A stretch of DNA of 64,000 nucleotides from Fibrobacterota bacterium. GTDB lineage: Bacteria; Fibrobacterota; Chitinivibrionia; Chitinivibrionales; Chitinispirillaceae. Positions 1 to 8,343 of this stretch are shown in pieces. The position numbers and the translations under genes were made by a program. Below the pieces are notes generated by a model. The model saw only the letters and a program-made list of their open reading frames with translations. It searched no databases and was not told the DNA's origin. Location of the stretch: the NCBI GenBank assembly GCA_023459055.1, contig JAEWVR010000031.1:310001-374000 (forward strand). Reading direction: 5' to 3'. Numbering within the stretch: the stretch's first letter is position 1; every line of letters starts with the position of its first letter.

Positions 1-948
1 AATGATGATCATGCTCTATCTGAACCTGTTCTTCCAGATGCTATAAACAGCCATGAATCCATTCATTCGAAATTATCGGTTAGTTACATAGGTGCGTATC
101 ATAAACACGCAAGTTCAAATTCTGTACATAATGAACAATCCGGTGAAGAACGGTGTTTTCTGGCAGAACAATTTATTGACAAAAATCTTTATGGTATTAA
201 AAAAATAATTTACAAAAAAACACTCGAGCTCACACGCAAAACGATTAAAAACCGTCTGATGATAAATTCGTATAAATCACGAATCTATGCACTTGCCAAA
301 GTCATGTTTAACAGTATTGGCGAAGATCTGAAGCGCAAGGGACTTATTGAAAAAAGTGACGATATATTCTATCTTGATTTCAAAGTGCTCCCAAAACTTT
401 TTTCCAACAATAATGAGAATATCAATATCAGGAAGTTAATTGCCCAGAGAAAAGAACAATATAAATATTTCCGCCAAATAGAACCGCCATCACGCATAGT
501 TACCAATGGCCCGATTTACTGGCTCAATCAGACATCAACTAGTAAAACGAATAATAAATCCCTCACTGCATCAAACCAAATTCGGGGAAATGGTGTATGT
601 GGTGGTCTTGCAGAAGGTGAAATCTGTATGTCATATCAATCCACAGAGTTATCAAGAGGCACAGGAAAGATTATTGTTCTATCAGGTTTTTACCCGGTAT
701 TTTCGATGCCTGATAAAAATATCCGGGGAGTGATTATTGAAAATAATAATGTTTATTCCAACTACGCGATTGTCGCACGTGAGCTTGGAATACCGGTAAT
801 AATTGGTGTAAAAGATGCCGGAGCACGTTTACGTAGCGGGATGCTTGTTAAAATGGATGCAAAACGGGGAACCATAGCAATTGTTGATAATTCATCAAAA
901 ACAAATAGTACCGACAGCTTCAAACCTGATGAACTTGTTATTTATTGA
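1..948 (+). CDS. PEP synthase/pyruvate phosphate dikinase-like protein, C-terminal part (5' end outside window)
   Basis: The frame is open from the first base, so this is the 3' part of a longer gene. An internal ATG at 259 is not needed as a start. The stretch ending in DDIFYL resembles the segment just before the mobile domain in PEP-synthase and rifampicin-phosphotransferase-like proteins. The last ~100 residues have the PEP-utilising mobile-domain pattern (GVCGGLAEGE, then AIVARELGIPV). In active members the motif reads SH-x-AIVARE and the His carries the phosphate. Here it reads Y-S-N-Y-A-I-V-A-R-E, with Asn encoded at 760-762. Phosphotransfer chemistry is therefore probably lost, unless the enzyme works differently. 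The ATP-grasp domain would lie upstream and cannot be judged. Family assignment is fairly sure; function is unknown. Confidence 0.75.
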   Translation, partial: NDDHALSEPVLPDAINSHESIHSKLSVSYIGAYHKHASSNSVHNEQSGEERCFLAEQFIDKNLYGIKKIIYKKTLELTRKTIKNRLMINSYKSRIYALAKVMFNSIGEDLKRKGLIEKSDDIFYLDFKVLPKLFSNNNENINIRKLIAQRKEQYKYFRQIEPPSRIVTNGPIYWLNQTSTSKTNNKSLTASNQIRGNGVCGGLAEGEICMSYQSTELSRGTGKIIVLSGFYPVFSMPDKNIRGVIIENNNVYSNYAIVARELGIPVIIGVKDAGARLRSGMLVKMDAKRGTIAIVDNSSKTNSTDSFKPDELVIY

Positions 949-1070
949 GGATTAGGATAAGATTAAGGTTTAGATTGAGGTTGAGGTTGAGGAAGAACTT
1001 AATATTACAGTAAATTCTCAGCCTCTTCCACTACCTTAGATTTAACCTCAACCTTATTCTCACCCACTGC
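949..1070. repeat. TTGAGG-type microrepeats between convergent genes
   Basis: Three perfect tandem TTGAGG units lie at 975-992, preceded by looser TTAAGG/TTTAGG variants. On the other side of the gap (about 1036-1066) the complementary pattern CCTCAACC appears, so each convergent gene ends in a G-rich TTGAGG-like tract on its own strand. The two sides could pair imperfectly and act as a shared 3' structure, but there is no clean stem with a T-run. A related tract (AAGGTGAGGTTGGGG) occurs at 5581-5595. Confidence 0.5.
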
Positions 1071-4000
1071 CTATTTTTTATTAGCAGCTTTTTTCTCGGC
1101 AGCAGCAATTCGTTCTCTCATGTCAATCAGTAACGAACTGCCGGGATTATGCCCGATCCCTTTAAGAATCCATTGTTTTGCTTTTGCAAATTCTTCAAGC
1201 TCAATATATAAATTTACCAGATTTGCATAGGTTTCAGGAATATCGTGTTTTCTCTCAACAGCCTTGAAATAAGCTTTCTCGGCATTTTCAATGTCCCCTT
1301 TTTTCCCGTAAATCGCACCAAGATTGTTCCAGGCGAGACTGTAAAGCGGATCCTTTTCAACTACTTTCTTATACATTATTTCTGCACTCGAATCATCACC
1401 GGCAGTCTGGAACTCAACAGCTTCATTATACCATAAATCCGCAGAGTCGTAGTGTACAGCAGATGCTTCCGCTTTAACCTGCGTAGTTGCATAGCGGGTC
1501 TCAATATCCTTATTGTAAATTGACGGATTTAGTTCTTTTGCTTTCTGGTAATATTTCCACGATTCATTGATATCATTAAGATTATAAGCTGCTACCGCAA
1601 GATTGAACTGTACGACCGGGTTTCGCGAATCAACGCTTGACAATTGCAAATACCATTGTTTTGCAACACTCCACTGCTTTAGCGCAAACGCGGCATTTCC
1701 TGCAAGCCGGCAGACATCTGCCCTGTCATTCCCACTTGCACCACCGGCAATACTTTGCGCAATCCCGAGTGCATCACTATACCGTTTTGCGTTATAGGCA
1801 GTTAAGGCTGTATTGTATTTTGTCACAAATGATGTATCCCCGGCTGATTTCATAATTGTCAACGCCTGTTCGTAATTTCCATCCGAAAATGCGATCTGAG
1901 CCCTGACATTTTCAATCTGTTTACGGTTTTGTTCATCGGGTGTAACCTTATCAAGATACTCAAGAGCTTTATTTTTTTGTTCTTTCATTGCCGCAAGTAA
2001 CGCAAGGGAAATAAAATCCCCTCCGTCTTTATCACTTATGCTTTCCAGAATAGAGATCGCCTTTGTTGTATCATTATTCCACAATGCATACTCTGACTGT
2101 GCTCTTTTTGTCAATGATGATGACTGGAATTCACTGTTTAAAATTGAGATCATTTTTTCGGCACGATCTTTATCTTTTTTCTTTCGTGCGACAAGAAAAA
2201 TGTTGTATGCTGCAAGATCCCGCTTTGATGTCGATAGTGCCTGATTGTACGCTTCAAGTGCATCTGTATATCGTTCAAGGCCCATATAGGCATTACCAAC
2301 ATTTATTTGAAGTTCCTTATCGTTTTTTAACGTTGATGCCTTCTTGTAATACTCAAGTGCATCAGGATACTTTCCATCTTTTTCGAATGATAATCCCATA
2401 TTTATCCATAATGCCGGATTGTTAGGATCATCTTTGAGATTCTTTTCCCATAAAACCCGTGCATCGGCAGTATTACCCATTTTGTTTAGCACAAAAGCGA
2501 GTAGCCCGCGAGCAGCTACATTGTCACTTTTACTTTTCATACTTTTTTCAAAATATTCCCTGGCATTTGTCAGATCATTTTGCTCAAGATATGCATAACC
2601 GGCCTGATAATAAAGGCGCCAGGGATTACTTGTCCATTTAGAAATAAGCACAGAAAATTTCTCTACTGCTTTCTGATACTTTCCCGCAAGCAGATAAGCA
2701 TCCGCAAGTTCATATTCGGTTTGAATATCATACACAAGTCTCTTCGATCCGTTTTCAAGGATCTCAATAGCTTTATTCCACTCATTGATTTCCTTATAGT
2801 AAATTGCCAGATGCCTGCAGACAGATTCACCTCTATCACTTTCTTTTATCGCAAGAAGTACATCTATCGCTTTTTTGATATTTTTTGTATGATAATACAG
2901 AATAGACAGCTGTAACGCCATATCTTCACAGGTATCCGGAGTACATGTTTTCATCTGCTGTTCCAGTGTAGTTATGATTGCGTCAAAATTTTCACCTTTA
3001 CCGCTAATAAGCGCAAGATTAAGCTGTGCACTGCGTAACTCAGGATTCTTTTTAAGTGCTTTTTTAAAATACTCGCCCGCAGCTTTGTCATCCCCCTTCT
3101 TATGATACACCACACCAAGAAAATCATCATATTCCGCACGATCATCAAGCTCGATTGCTTTTTTAATATATGTTTCAGCCTGGTCCAGTTTACCCTTTTG
3201 TCGGGCATTAAGAGCTCTCATGTAGAATAGTGATGGATCATTAAGTGTGTCTGTCAATTGACTCCATATTGTCTCCGCTTTTTCACCTTTTTGATTGTGG
3301 AAATAAACCTGACCAAGATTATAGCGAAGTATGGCATCTTTGGGATACTGTTTCAAACCCTGTTCAAAGTACGACTCTGCAAGGGTAAGATCGTTACACT
3401 CTTTGGCGGCAATTCCAGCCATTAACCACGCATCGGCATCATGCACTACATTAAGGGAAAAATATTTCCCGAACGTCTCCAGCGCATCTCTACATTTCCC
3501 GTTTTCAGTATGTATTGTCGCCAGTTCGACAAGCATTGATGGTGATGCGCCAAGTGACACTGCACGTGTCAACAATGTAGTTGCTGCAGTATAATTTTTC
3601 CTGGCCGCTTCAATAAGGCCTCTCATTTTTAGTGATTCCGGATTATCCTCTTTCTTTTTCAGGACTGCAATTGCTGCCACTGTATCACCAGTCACAACTA
3701 ATCCATGCGCATAAAAATTCCAGGCATCCTGATAATCAGGTGAGAGTTTATAAGCTTTTTTTAAGTGTTCAAGTCCGGCTTCTTTTTTCCCTGTCTGAAG
3801 CAATAGTGCACCATAGCGCACATATGCCTCAACGAAATTTTTATTGTACCTGATGGCACGTTCAAACAGACGTTCCGCCATGGTACTGTTTCGTTCGGCA
3901 ATATAAATCAGCGCGATATTATATGATGCAATTGCATACTCAGGTTTACGTGATGCAAGTTCCTCCCAGACTTTCTTTGCATCATTTATCAGTCCTTTAC

Positions 4001-4271
4001 GATAATAAACAACCCCCCTGTTGTTGATTGCATCATCATAGTCGGGATAAAACGAGATCGCTTCATTAAATGATTTCATCGCGCCATCAAGATCCCCTTT
4101 ATCAAGCTGCCCGAGCCCTTTTACATTAGCGTCATAAGCATCATTAACCGCTTTAAACAGCGCTGCGGGCAATGCACTTGTGTCCTTTAGATCAATGGTA
4201 AACTGAAACTCTTCAGAAAACACCCAGAACACAATTGACAGGATAAACACACATCCGTGTATCAATCGCAT
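1071..4271 (-). CDS. large exported tetratricopeptide-repeat protein
   Basis: The 1066-residue product starts with a hydrophobic segment (residues ~4-18) that looks like a signal peptide. Almost all the rest is tandem ~34-residue TPR units, roughly 25 or more, with the usual spacing of small and aromatic residues (A-x-x-Y/F, Y-P-D-Y). Fragments such as AWNNLGAIYGKKGD and AAYNLND are canonical. A lysine-rich tail follows. TPR arrays are protein-binding scaffolds, so it probably works in the periplasm or at the envelope in a complex whose partner is not evident. The start has a strong GAGGGGGG ribosome site inside the 3' end of the upstream HAD gene and overlaps it by 10 nt, implying translational coupling. 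Specific function is unknown. Confidence 0.85.
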   Translation of the reverse strand: MRLIHGCVFILSIVFWVFSEEFQFTIDLKDTSALPAALFKAVNDAYDANVKGLGQLDKGDLDGAMKSFNEAISFYPDYDDAINNRGVVYYRKGLINDAKKVWEELASRKPEYAIASYNIALIYIAERNSTMAERLFERAIRYNKNFVEAYVRYGALLLQTGKKEAGLEHLKKAYKLSPDYQDAWNFYAHGLVVTGDTVAAIAVLKKKEDNPESLKMRGLIEAARKNYTAATTLLTRAVSLGASPSMLVELATIHTENGKCRDALETFGKYFSLNVVHDADAWLMAGIAAKECNDLTLAESYFEQGLKQYPKDAILRYNLGQVYFHNQKGEKAETIWSQLTDTLNDPSLFYMRALNARQKGKLDQAETYIKKAIELDDRAEYDDFLGVVYHKKGDDKAAGEYFKKALKKNPELRSAQLNLALISGKGENFDAIITTLEQQMKTCTPDTCEDMALQLSILYYHTKNIKKAIDVLLAIKESDRGESVCRHLAIYYKEINEWNKAIEILENGSKRLVYDIQTEYELADAYLLAGKYQKAVEKFSVLISKWTSNPWRLYYQAGYAYLEQNDLTNAREYFEKSMKSKSDNVAARGLLAFVLNKMGNTADARVLWEKNLKDDPNNPALWINMGLSFEKDGKYPDALEYYKKASTLKNDKELQINVGNAYMGLERYTDALEAYNQALSTSKRDLAAYNIFLVARKKKDKDRAEKMISILNSEFQSSSLTKRAQSEYALWNNDTTKAISILESISDKDGGDFISLALLAAMKEQKNKALEYLDKVTPDEQNRKQIENVRAQIAFSDGNYEQALTIMKSAGDTSFVTKYNTALTAYNAKRYSDALGIAQSIAGGASGNDRADVCRLAGNAAFALKQWSVAKQWYLQLSSVDSRNPVVQFNLAVAAYNLNDINESWKYYQKAKELNPSIYNKDIETRYATTQVKAEASAVHYDSADLWYNEAVEFQTAGDDSSAEIMYKKVVEKDPLYSLAWNNLGAIYGKKGDIENAEKAYFKAVERKHDIPETYANLVNLYIELEEFAKAKQWILKGIGHNPGSSLLIDMRERIAAAEKKAANKK

Positions 4272-5266
4272 TTGTTTCCCCCCTCATCGTAAAATGACAG
4301 TTTCTCCGGCAGAGACTCCCATGTTGTAAATGTGATATCAGGAATCACTTCCCCGCCGGCAGAACTGATGAACGTAGATTTTCTATCACCACAAAAAAAT
4401 GCAGTTTTCATTCCAACCTCTTCTGCTGCCTGAATATCTGTTGCAAGATCATTGCCAATGAACACAGTCTGTTCAGGAAGTATGTGATATTCGTAGAGGA
4501 CATCAAACAATTTTCTGAACAGAAGCTTATCCGGTTTTGCAACACCGTACTCATAAGAGTAGAACGTCATATCTCCCTCAAATATTTCACTGCAATCGTC
4601 ATATTTTCCATCACTCTGGTCCCGAAGCATCAACGTAAGATCGATCGGAGTGTAAAACTGCGCGTTAGACACAATCCCTAAATAGATATTTGACAGTTTA
4701 AGTGCCTCAAGACTATTTGATATACCCGGATACAACGACCTTCCGAGTGAATAGAAATTATACGTATATGCAAGATACCGTGGAAAATCATTTTCGACAC
4801 ACGCACAGTATCCGGTATAATTGTACCCGTTTCTTTTGAGAATTGCATATATAATACTCCAGATTTCCTCAATTTTTACTTCCGGATAGATGACCCCTTT
4901 TTTGGATGACTTTTCATGGTTGAGCGCAATTAGTCCATTATAGAAGTCGCTAAGTGTCTTCTCAGGTGTGTCGTTACTATTTAACGTGCTGAGTATTTCC
5001 CGGAATCCAAATTTGTCGATAATGATGCGAAAAGATTGAAGTATCGTTTCAGAGCGTTCGCTTTTTGAACTGAAACCCGGTTTCCAATAGTTGATAAGTG
5101 TCCCGTAGACATCACAAATAACAGCACGGATGTTGAAAAGTTTTTCACTTTTAGCAGGATATTCAACCGGTTCAAACGATTCGTTATAAACCTTTGATTC
5201 AGATTCATGAAGCTCTCTTGCATACTCAGCGAGGTCAGACACATCTTCTCCTTTGTTTCTTGACAT
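4262..5266 (-). CDS. HAD-superfamily hydrolase
   Basis: Soluble 334-residue protein. An N-terminal extension of ~45 residues precedes HAD motif I (CDVYGTLI, containing the nucleophile Asp and the second acidic position replaced by Tyr in D-x-Y). Motif II is the VSNAQ segment, and motif IV is FIGNDLATDIQAAEEVG, as in haloacid-dehalogenase-like phosphatases. The alpha-helical cap lies between motifs I and II. The start at 5266 (ATG, reading MSRNKGED) is preferred over a TTG two codons upstream; neither has a clear ribosome site. Substrate cannot be predicted. It is followed, with a 10-nt overlap, by the large TPR protein, so the two are probably co-expressed. In motif I the usual D-x-D is D-x-Y, as in dehalogenase-like subfamilies, so phosphatase activity is not certain. 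Confidence 0.8.
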   Translation of the reverse strand: MSRNKGEDVSDLAEYARELHESESKVYNESFEPVEYPAKSEKLFNIRAVICDVYGTLINYWKPGFSSKSERSETILQSFRIIIDKFGFREILSTLNSNDTPEKTLSDFYNGLIALNHEKSSKKGVIYPEVKIEEIWSIIYAILKRNGYNYTGYCACVENDFPRYLAYTYNFYSLGRSLYPGISNSLEALKLSNIYLGIVSNAQFYTPIDLTLMLRDQSDGKYDDCSEIFEGDMTFYSYEYGVAKPDKLLFRKLFDVLYEYHILPEQTVFIGNDLATDIQAAEEVGMKTAFFCGDRKSTFISSAGGEVIPDITFTTWESLPEKLSFYDEGGNKCD

Positions 5267-5626
5267 GTACAATAATGCAATAAACCTGAAAATTCAACAT
5301 CTTAACAGATATGATTATGTTTCAAATCCAGATGTCTTCAGATTCGTACAAACGCATAAAGCATTGTATTTAAAAATATTATATCGCACACTCACAGTCA
5401 TTAAGTTAATTTTCTGCTTACTTTTAAAGTTGACACTGAAAATACAATATTAATTCAGAAAAGAGCCTACTTATTACAGTTCAATCTTGAAAAAAAATGA
5501 TTTTGAATAGTACTATAATTGCAGATATTGGGGTCTGAAACCAGTAATTTCATTGATATTTCTGTATCACTTTGATTTTTAAGGTGAGGTTGGGGTTTGT
5601 ATTTTTACACCATCAGGTTTCGGTAA
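5267..5626. other. divergent intergenic region
   Basis: This 360-nt AT-rich gap separates the minus-strand HAD gene from the plus-strand response regulator. A perfect TATAAT lies at 5514-5519, but the best upstream TTGAAA (5487-5492) is 21 nt away, so a sigma-70 promoter is only possible. A G-rich tract at 5581-5597 resembles the TTGAGG microrepeats near position 980. No gene is supported. Confidence 0.35.
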
Positions 5627-5995
5627 ATGAAGAAAATATTAATTGTTGATGATAGTAAAGAGATCAGACATCTTGTTAAAACAACTCTTGAAATGAATGA
5701 TTATAAAGTAATCGAAGCACCGGATGGTAATAAAGCTGTTGAGATTGCAAAGAAGATTAAACCGGATATCATTATCATGGATCTTATGATGCCCGGTATG
5801 GATGGGTTTGAGGCAACCAGATTGCTTACAAAAGATCCGGAAACAAAAGAATGCAAAATTATAATCCTGACCGGCTCGGATTTACGAAACAAGGAACGGG
5901 TGATGGCGGCTGGGGCAGATGATTTTTTTGTGAAACCATTCAGTCCGCTGGACCTTATTGCAAAAGTTGAAAGTATCATTGGAAGTGCACTATGA
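5627..5995 (+). CDS. single-domain response regulator (CheY-like receiver)
   Basis: The 122-residue protein is one complete receiver domain. It has the acidic pair Asp8-Asp9, the phospho-acceptor Asp52 (in IIIMDLMMPG), Thr82 in the LTG turn, and Lys103 in the FVKPF motif. There is no output domain. Its stop overlaps the start of the next gene by 4 nt (ATGA), and the next gene encodes an HD-GYP protein. The likely arrangement is a split two-component output in which phosphorylation of this receiver steers the HD-GYP phosphodiesterase, a role that in many proteins is done by one fused polypeptide. No cognate histidine kinase is visible nearby. Confidence 0.93.
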   Translation: MKKILIVDDSKEIRHLVKTTLEMNDYKVIEAPDGNKAVEIAKKIKPDIIIMDLMMPGMDGFEATRLLTKDPETKECKIIILTGSDLRNKERVMAAGADDFFVKPFSPLDLIAKVESIIGSAL

Positions 5996-6918
5996 TTATT
6001 CCCAATTACAATCTTTCTGATTCAGTAACGGATGCAGTCGATTACAAGACTTTGTACCAGCTTGAACTTAAAAGAAATAGTGAATTGGAAAATGAATTGC
6101 AAATTGCCGATAATCAATTGAAAATGTACACCAAAGAACTCAGCCAGGCCTTTATTCACTCAAAACACAATCGCAAACAGCTTGCAAGTGCAAATAGTCA
6201 ACTTGTAAAATATGCATCCGATCTGAAAATTACATTCTCAAATCTGAAACTTGCACATAAAGAACTTCAGGGTGCCTATAAAGACACTATTTTCCGACTC
6301 GTTCTTGCATCAGAGTACAAAGATAAAGACACCGGAAACCATATAAAACGCATGAGCCGTTTCAGTGCTCACCTTGCACATCTGCTGGGACTCCCGGCAA
6401 TAGAGATTGACAGTATTAGCTATGCGGCCCCAATGCATGATGTAGGAAAGATCGGTATCCCGGACAATATTCTTCTGAAAAGCGGTATGTTGACCGAGAG
6501 TGAATTCTCAATTATCAAAACACATACGACAATAGGCAGCGTGATCCTTGAAAATTCCCGTTCTAATGTACTTCAGGTTGCCCAGACAATCGCACTGTCG
6601 CATCATGAATACTGGAATGGTGATGGTTATCCCTGTGGTTTACAAAAAGACAAGATCCCTTTACCAGCACGCATTGTTGCGCTATCTGATACCTTTGACG
6701 CACTGACATCAAAGCGTCCTTACAAGTCTCCCTACCCTATTGATGTCGCATGTGAAATAATCAAAAAAGAACGGGCACGTCACTTTGACCCTGATCTTGT
6801 AGATGCACTAGTAAATCACATTGACGAGTTCGCAAAGATCAAACATGACATTGACAATACAGATCCGTATGAGGACATTGAGTTTGCTTATAGCGAGAGA
6901 GATCTGGTGCTGTTGTGA
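5992..6918 (+). CDS. HD-GYP domain cyclic-di-GMP phosphodiesterase
   Basis: 308 residues. Residues ~20-95 form a charged, Gln/Lys-rich coiled coil. Residues ~100-280 are an HD-GYP domain with the metal ligands in NHIKRMSRF (His117), His149-Asp150 in MHDVGKIG, tandem His in LSHHEYWNGDGYP and the GYP signature at 212-214. These are the features of active c-di-GMP hydrolases of this class. No membrane segment is present, so it acts in the cytoplasm. It overlaps the CheY-like receiver gene by 4 nt; the coiled coil could be where the receiver docks. It probably lowers c-di-GMP in response to a signal, which would affect motility genes just downstream (inference). Confidence 0.92.
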   Translation: MIIPNYNLSDSVTDAVDYKTLYQLELKRNSELENELQIADNQLKMYTKELSQAFIHSKHNRKQLASANSQLVKYASDLKITFSNLKLAHKELQGAYKDTIFRLVLASEYKDKDTGNHIKRMSRFSAHLAHLLGLPAIEIDSISYAAPMHDVGKIGIPDNILLKSGMLTESEFSIIKTHTTIGSVILENSRSNVLQVAQTIALSHHEYWNGDGYPCGLQKDKIPLPARIVALSDTFDALTSKRPYKSPYPIDVACEIIKKERARHFDPDLVDALVNHIDEFAKIKHDIDNTDPYEDIEFAYSERDLVLL

Positions 6919-6968
6919 GGAAGTAGCCAGAATCCAACAGCAAATAGCTAACAGCAGACCATGTTTTT

Positions 6969-7230
6969 TTATTGCCAGTTCTTTCGTTGCGGATTCTGCC
7001 AGGGAGATTTGCACAACACACAATCGTTACCTCAGAAAAAGTTTCTGGCACCGGTGTCGTTATATACCCAGTAGCGCATCCATGCAACAATCACTTTACG
7101 CTCTTCACCACCATTACTCTCAATATACTGATGAGCTGCGTCGCTGAGTGTGGCCATGAAAGTTTGAACTTTGGATTTATCGTAGGTCGACTGCTGAAGT
7201 AGCATACCGACATTATCATTGGTACCAGTT
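6969..7230 (-). pseudogene. 3' remnant of an alpha/beta-hydrolase (polyester/cutinase-like esterase), with in-frame stop
   Basis: On the minus strand a frame reads through GTNDNVG, then QTFMATLSDAAH and VAWMRYWVYNDTGARNFF, hits TGA at 7034-7032, and continues in the same frame with GNDCVLCKSPWQNPQRKNWQ to a TAA at 6971-6969. This matches the C-terminal end of secreted alpha/beta-hydrolases of the PETase/cutinase/dienelactone-hydrolase type, where an FFYGxDC...C disulfide tail is usual; here a stop replaces the residue after FF. The Asp and His loops of the triad seem represented, but the nucleophile Ser elbow and everything upstream are gone, replaced by repeat-like sequence near 7285-7330. 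I call it a decayed gene. Family recognition is from memory of the motif, not a search. Confidence 0.65.
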
Positions 7231-7284
7231 TCAACTATGATTTCGTTTGGGGTACGGTTGTATCGATTTTTTTGTGCATATTTG

Positions 7285-7312
7285 GGGTGTTTCGGACACC
7301 CACGAGGGGTGT
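7285..7312. repeat. small A-B-A hairpin element
   Basis: GGGTGT (7285-7290), ACACCC (7296-7301) and GGGTGT (7307-7312) are each separated by 5 nt. The central block can pair with either flank, giving two mutually exclusive 6-bp hairpins. It sits exactly where the alpha/beta-hydrolase remnant loses similarity, so it may be a dispersed intergenic repeat that took part in the truncation. Confidence 0.4.
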
Positions 7313-7511
7313 TCCTACGGTGATATACCGTGATATCCGGTTGATCCTTTTTTACCATTATCACCGGCATTATATTCCTCAAACATCCTCACCCCTCAAA
7401 TTTTTCCAACCCATTCCTTCACGGGAAATCATCTTACGAACTCCTTCATATGGTTAATATTCAATTATTTACATCAAACAGGCTCTAATTTCAGTCATCA
7501 TTTTTTCTATC

Positions 7512-7527
7512 AGGCACACAACTTGCG
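7512..7527 (+). promoter_or_regulatory. sigma-54 promoter for the flgJ-flgN-flgK-flgL operon
   Basis: AGGCACACAACTTGCG matches the sigma-54 consensus TGGCAC-N5-TTGC, with GG (7513-7514) and GC (7525-7526) exactly 10 nt apart. Transcription should start near 7538, after the two more upstream in-frame ATG/start options, which supports the start at 7556 for the first gene. Requires an RpoN activator not seen in the window. Confidence 0.7.
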
Positions 7528-7555
7528 TATTTTGCACATGAAAGGACTCGTTGAT

Positions 7556-8341
7556 ATGGATATCACACCGATAAAAACCACTACGCCAGCAGATCTGCAA
7601 AAAACTAAAATTCAGCAGGTCGCATCAGAATTTGAATCAATGTTCACCCAGATGATGCTTAAAGCAATGCGCTCAACCGTCGGTGAAAATCCGCTTATGC
7701 CACAAAGTTTTGGGGAAAAGATTTTTACAGAAATGCTTGATAGTGAATACTCAAAATCAATAACAACAACATCAAATCTTGGACTTGCCGAATTAATCGT
7801 TAAAGAACTTGAGAAATTGGAGTCACCGGACCTTACAGGTCTTGACACTCCCTATAATCCGGCACAATTGATGAGCAACGCATTTATCAGCGACAAAATG
7901 TCGTTGCAATCCACGGCATCATCCTCCAACCCGGCCAAAAAAGTAGCAAAATGGGAATCGTTGATTGATGAAGCCAGTGAGAAATATAGTGTCGACAAGA
8001 ACCTTATTTCTGCAGTAATCGTTCAGGAATCAGCAGGTAACCAGTTTGCGGTTTCAAAAGCCGGTGCAAAAGGATTGATGCAGCTTATGGATTCAACAGC
8101 GCGATCCCTTGGTGTCCATAACGTTTTTAATCCGAGGCTTAACATTATGGGTGGAACTAAATACCTGCGTGATATGCTTGATAAGTATAATGGTAATGAA
8201 GAACTTGCACTTGCATCATATAACGCGGGGTCCGGTGCAGTTGATAAATATAACGGTATTCCCCCATACGCAGAAACTCAAAACTATGTAAAATCGGTTT
8301 CTAAACTGAAATCACTTTTTGCGGATGATCAGGAGCTGTAA
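7556..8341 (+). CDS. flgJ: flagellar rod-binding protein fused to lytic transglycosylase (FlgJ-like)
   Basis: Residues ~8-75 match the FlgJ rod-binding N-terminal domain (A-S-E-F-E-S-M-F-T-Q-M-M-L-K-A-M-R). A linker follows, then from ~135 a soluble lytic transglycosylase (SLT) domain with catalytic Glu in VIVQESAGN, then GLMQLM and ALASYNAG. In enterobacteria FlgJ has a glucosaminidase instead; SLT versions occur in other phyla. The enzyme opens peptidoglycan so the rod can pass. The start at 7556 has AAAGGA at 7541-7546 and lies just downstream of the predicted sigma-54 start site; upstream in-frame starts would not be transcribed. No signal peptide is seen, consistent with export by the flagellar apparatus. 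First gene of a flagellar operon. Confidence 0.88.
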   Translation: MDITPIKTTTPADLQKTKIQQVASEFESMFTQMMLKAMRSTVGENPLMPQSFGEKIFTEMLDSEYSKSITTTSNLGLAELIVKELEKLESPDLTGLDTPYNPAQLMSNAFISDKMSLQSTASSSNPAKKVAKWESLIDEASEKYSVDKNLISAVIVQESAGNQFAVSKAGAKGLMQLMDSTARSLGVHNVFNPRLNIMGGTKYLRDMLDKYNGNEELALASYNAGSGAVDKYNGIPPYAETQNYVKSVSKLKSLFADDQEL

Positions 8342-8343
8342 CT

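Noticed and set aside
6919..7147. Several plus-strand frames over the esterase remnant
   Set aside because: Shadows of the minus-strand pseudogene; no ribosome sites.
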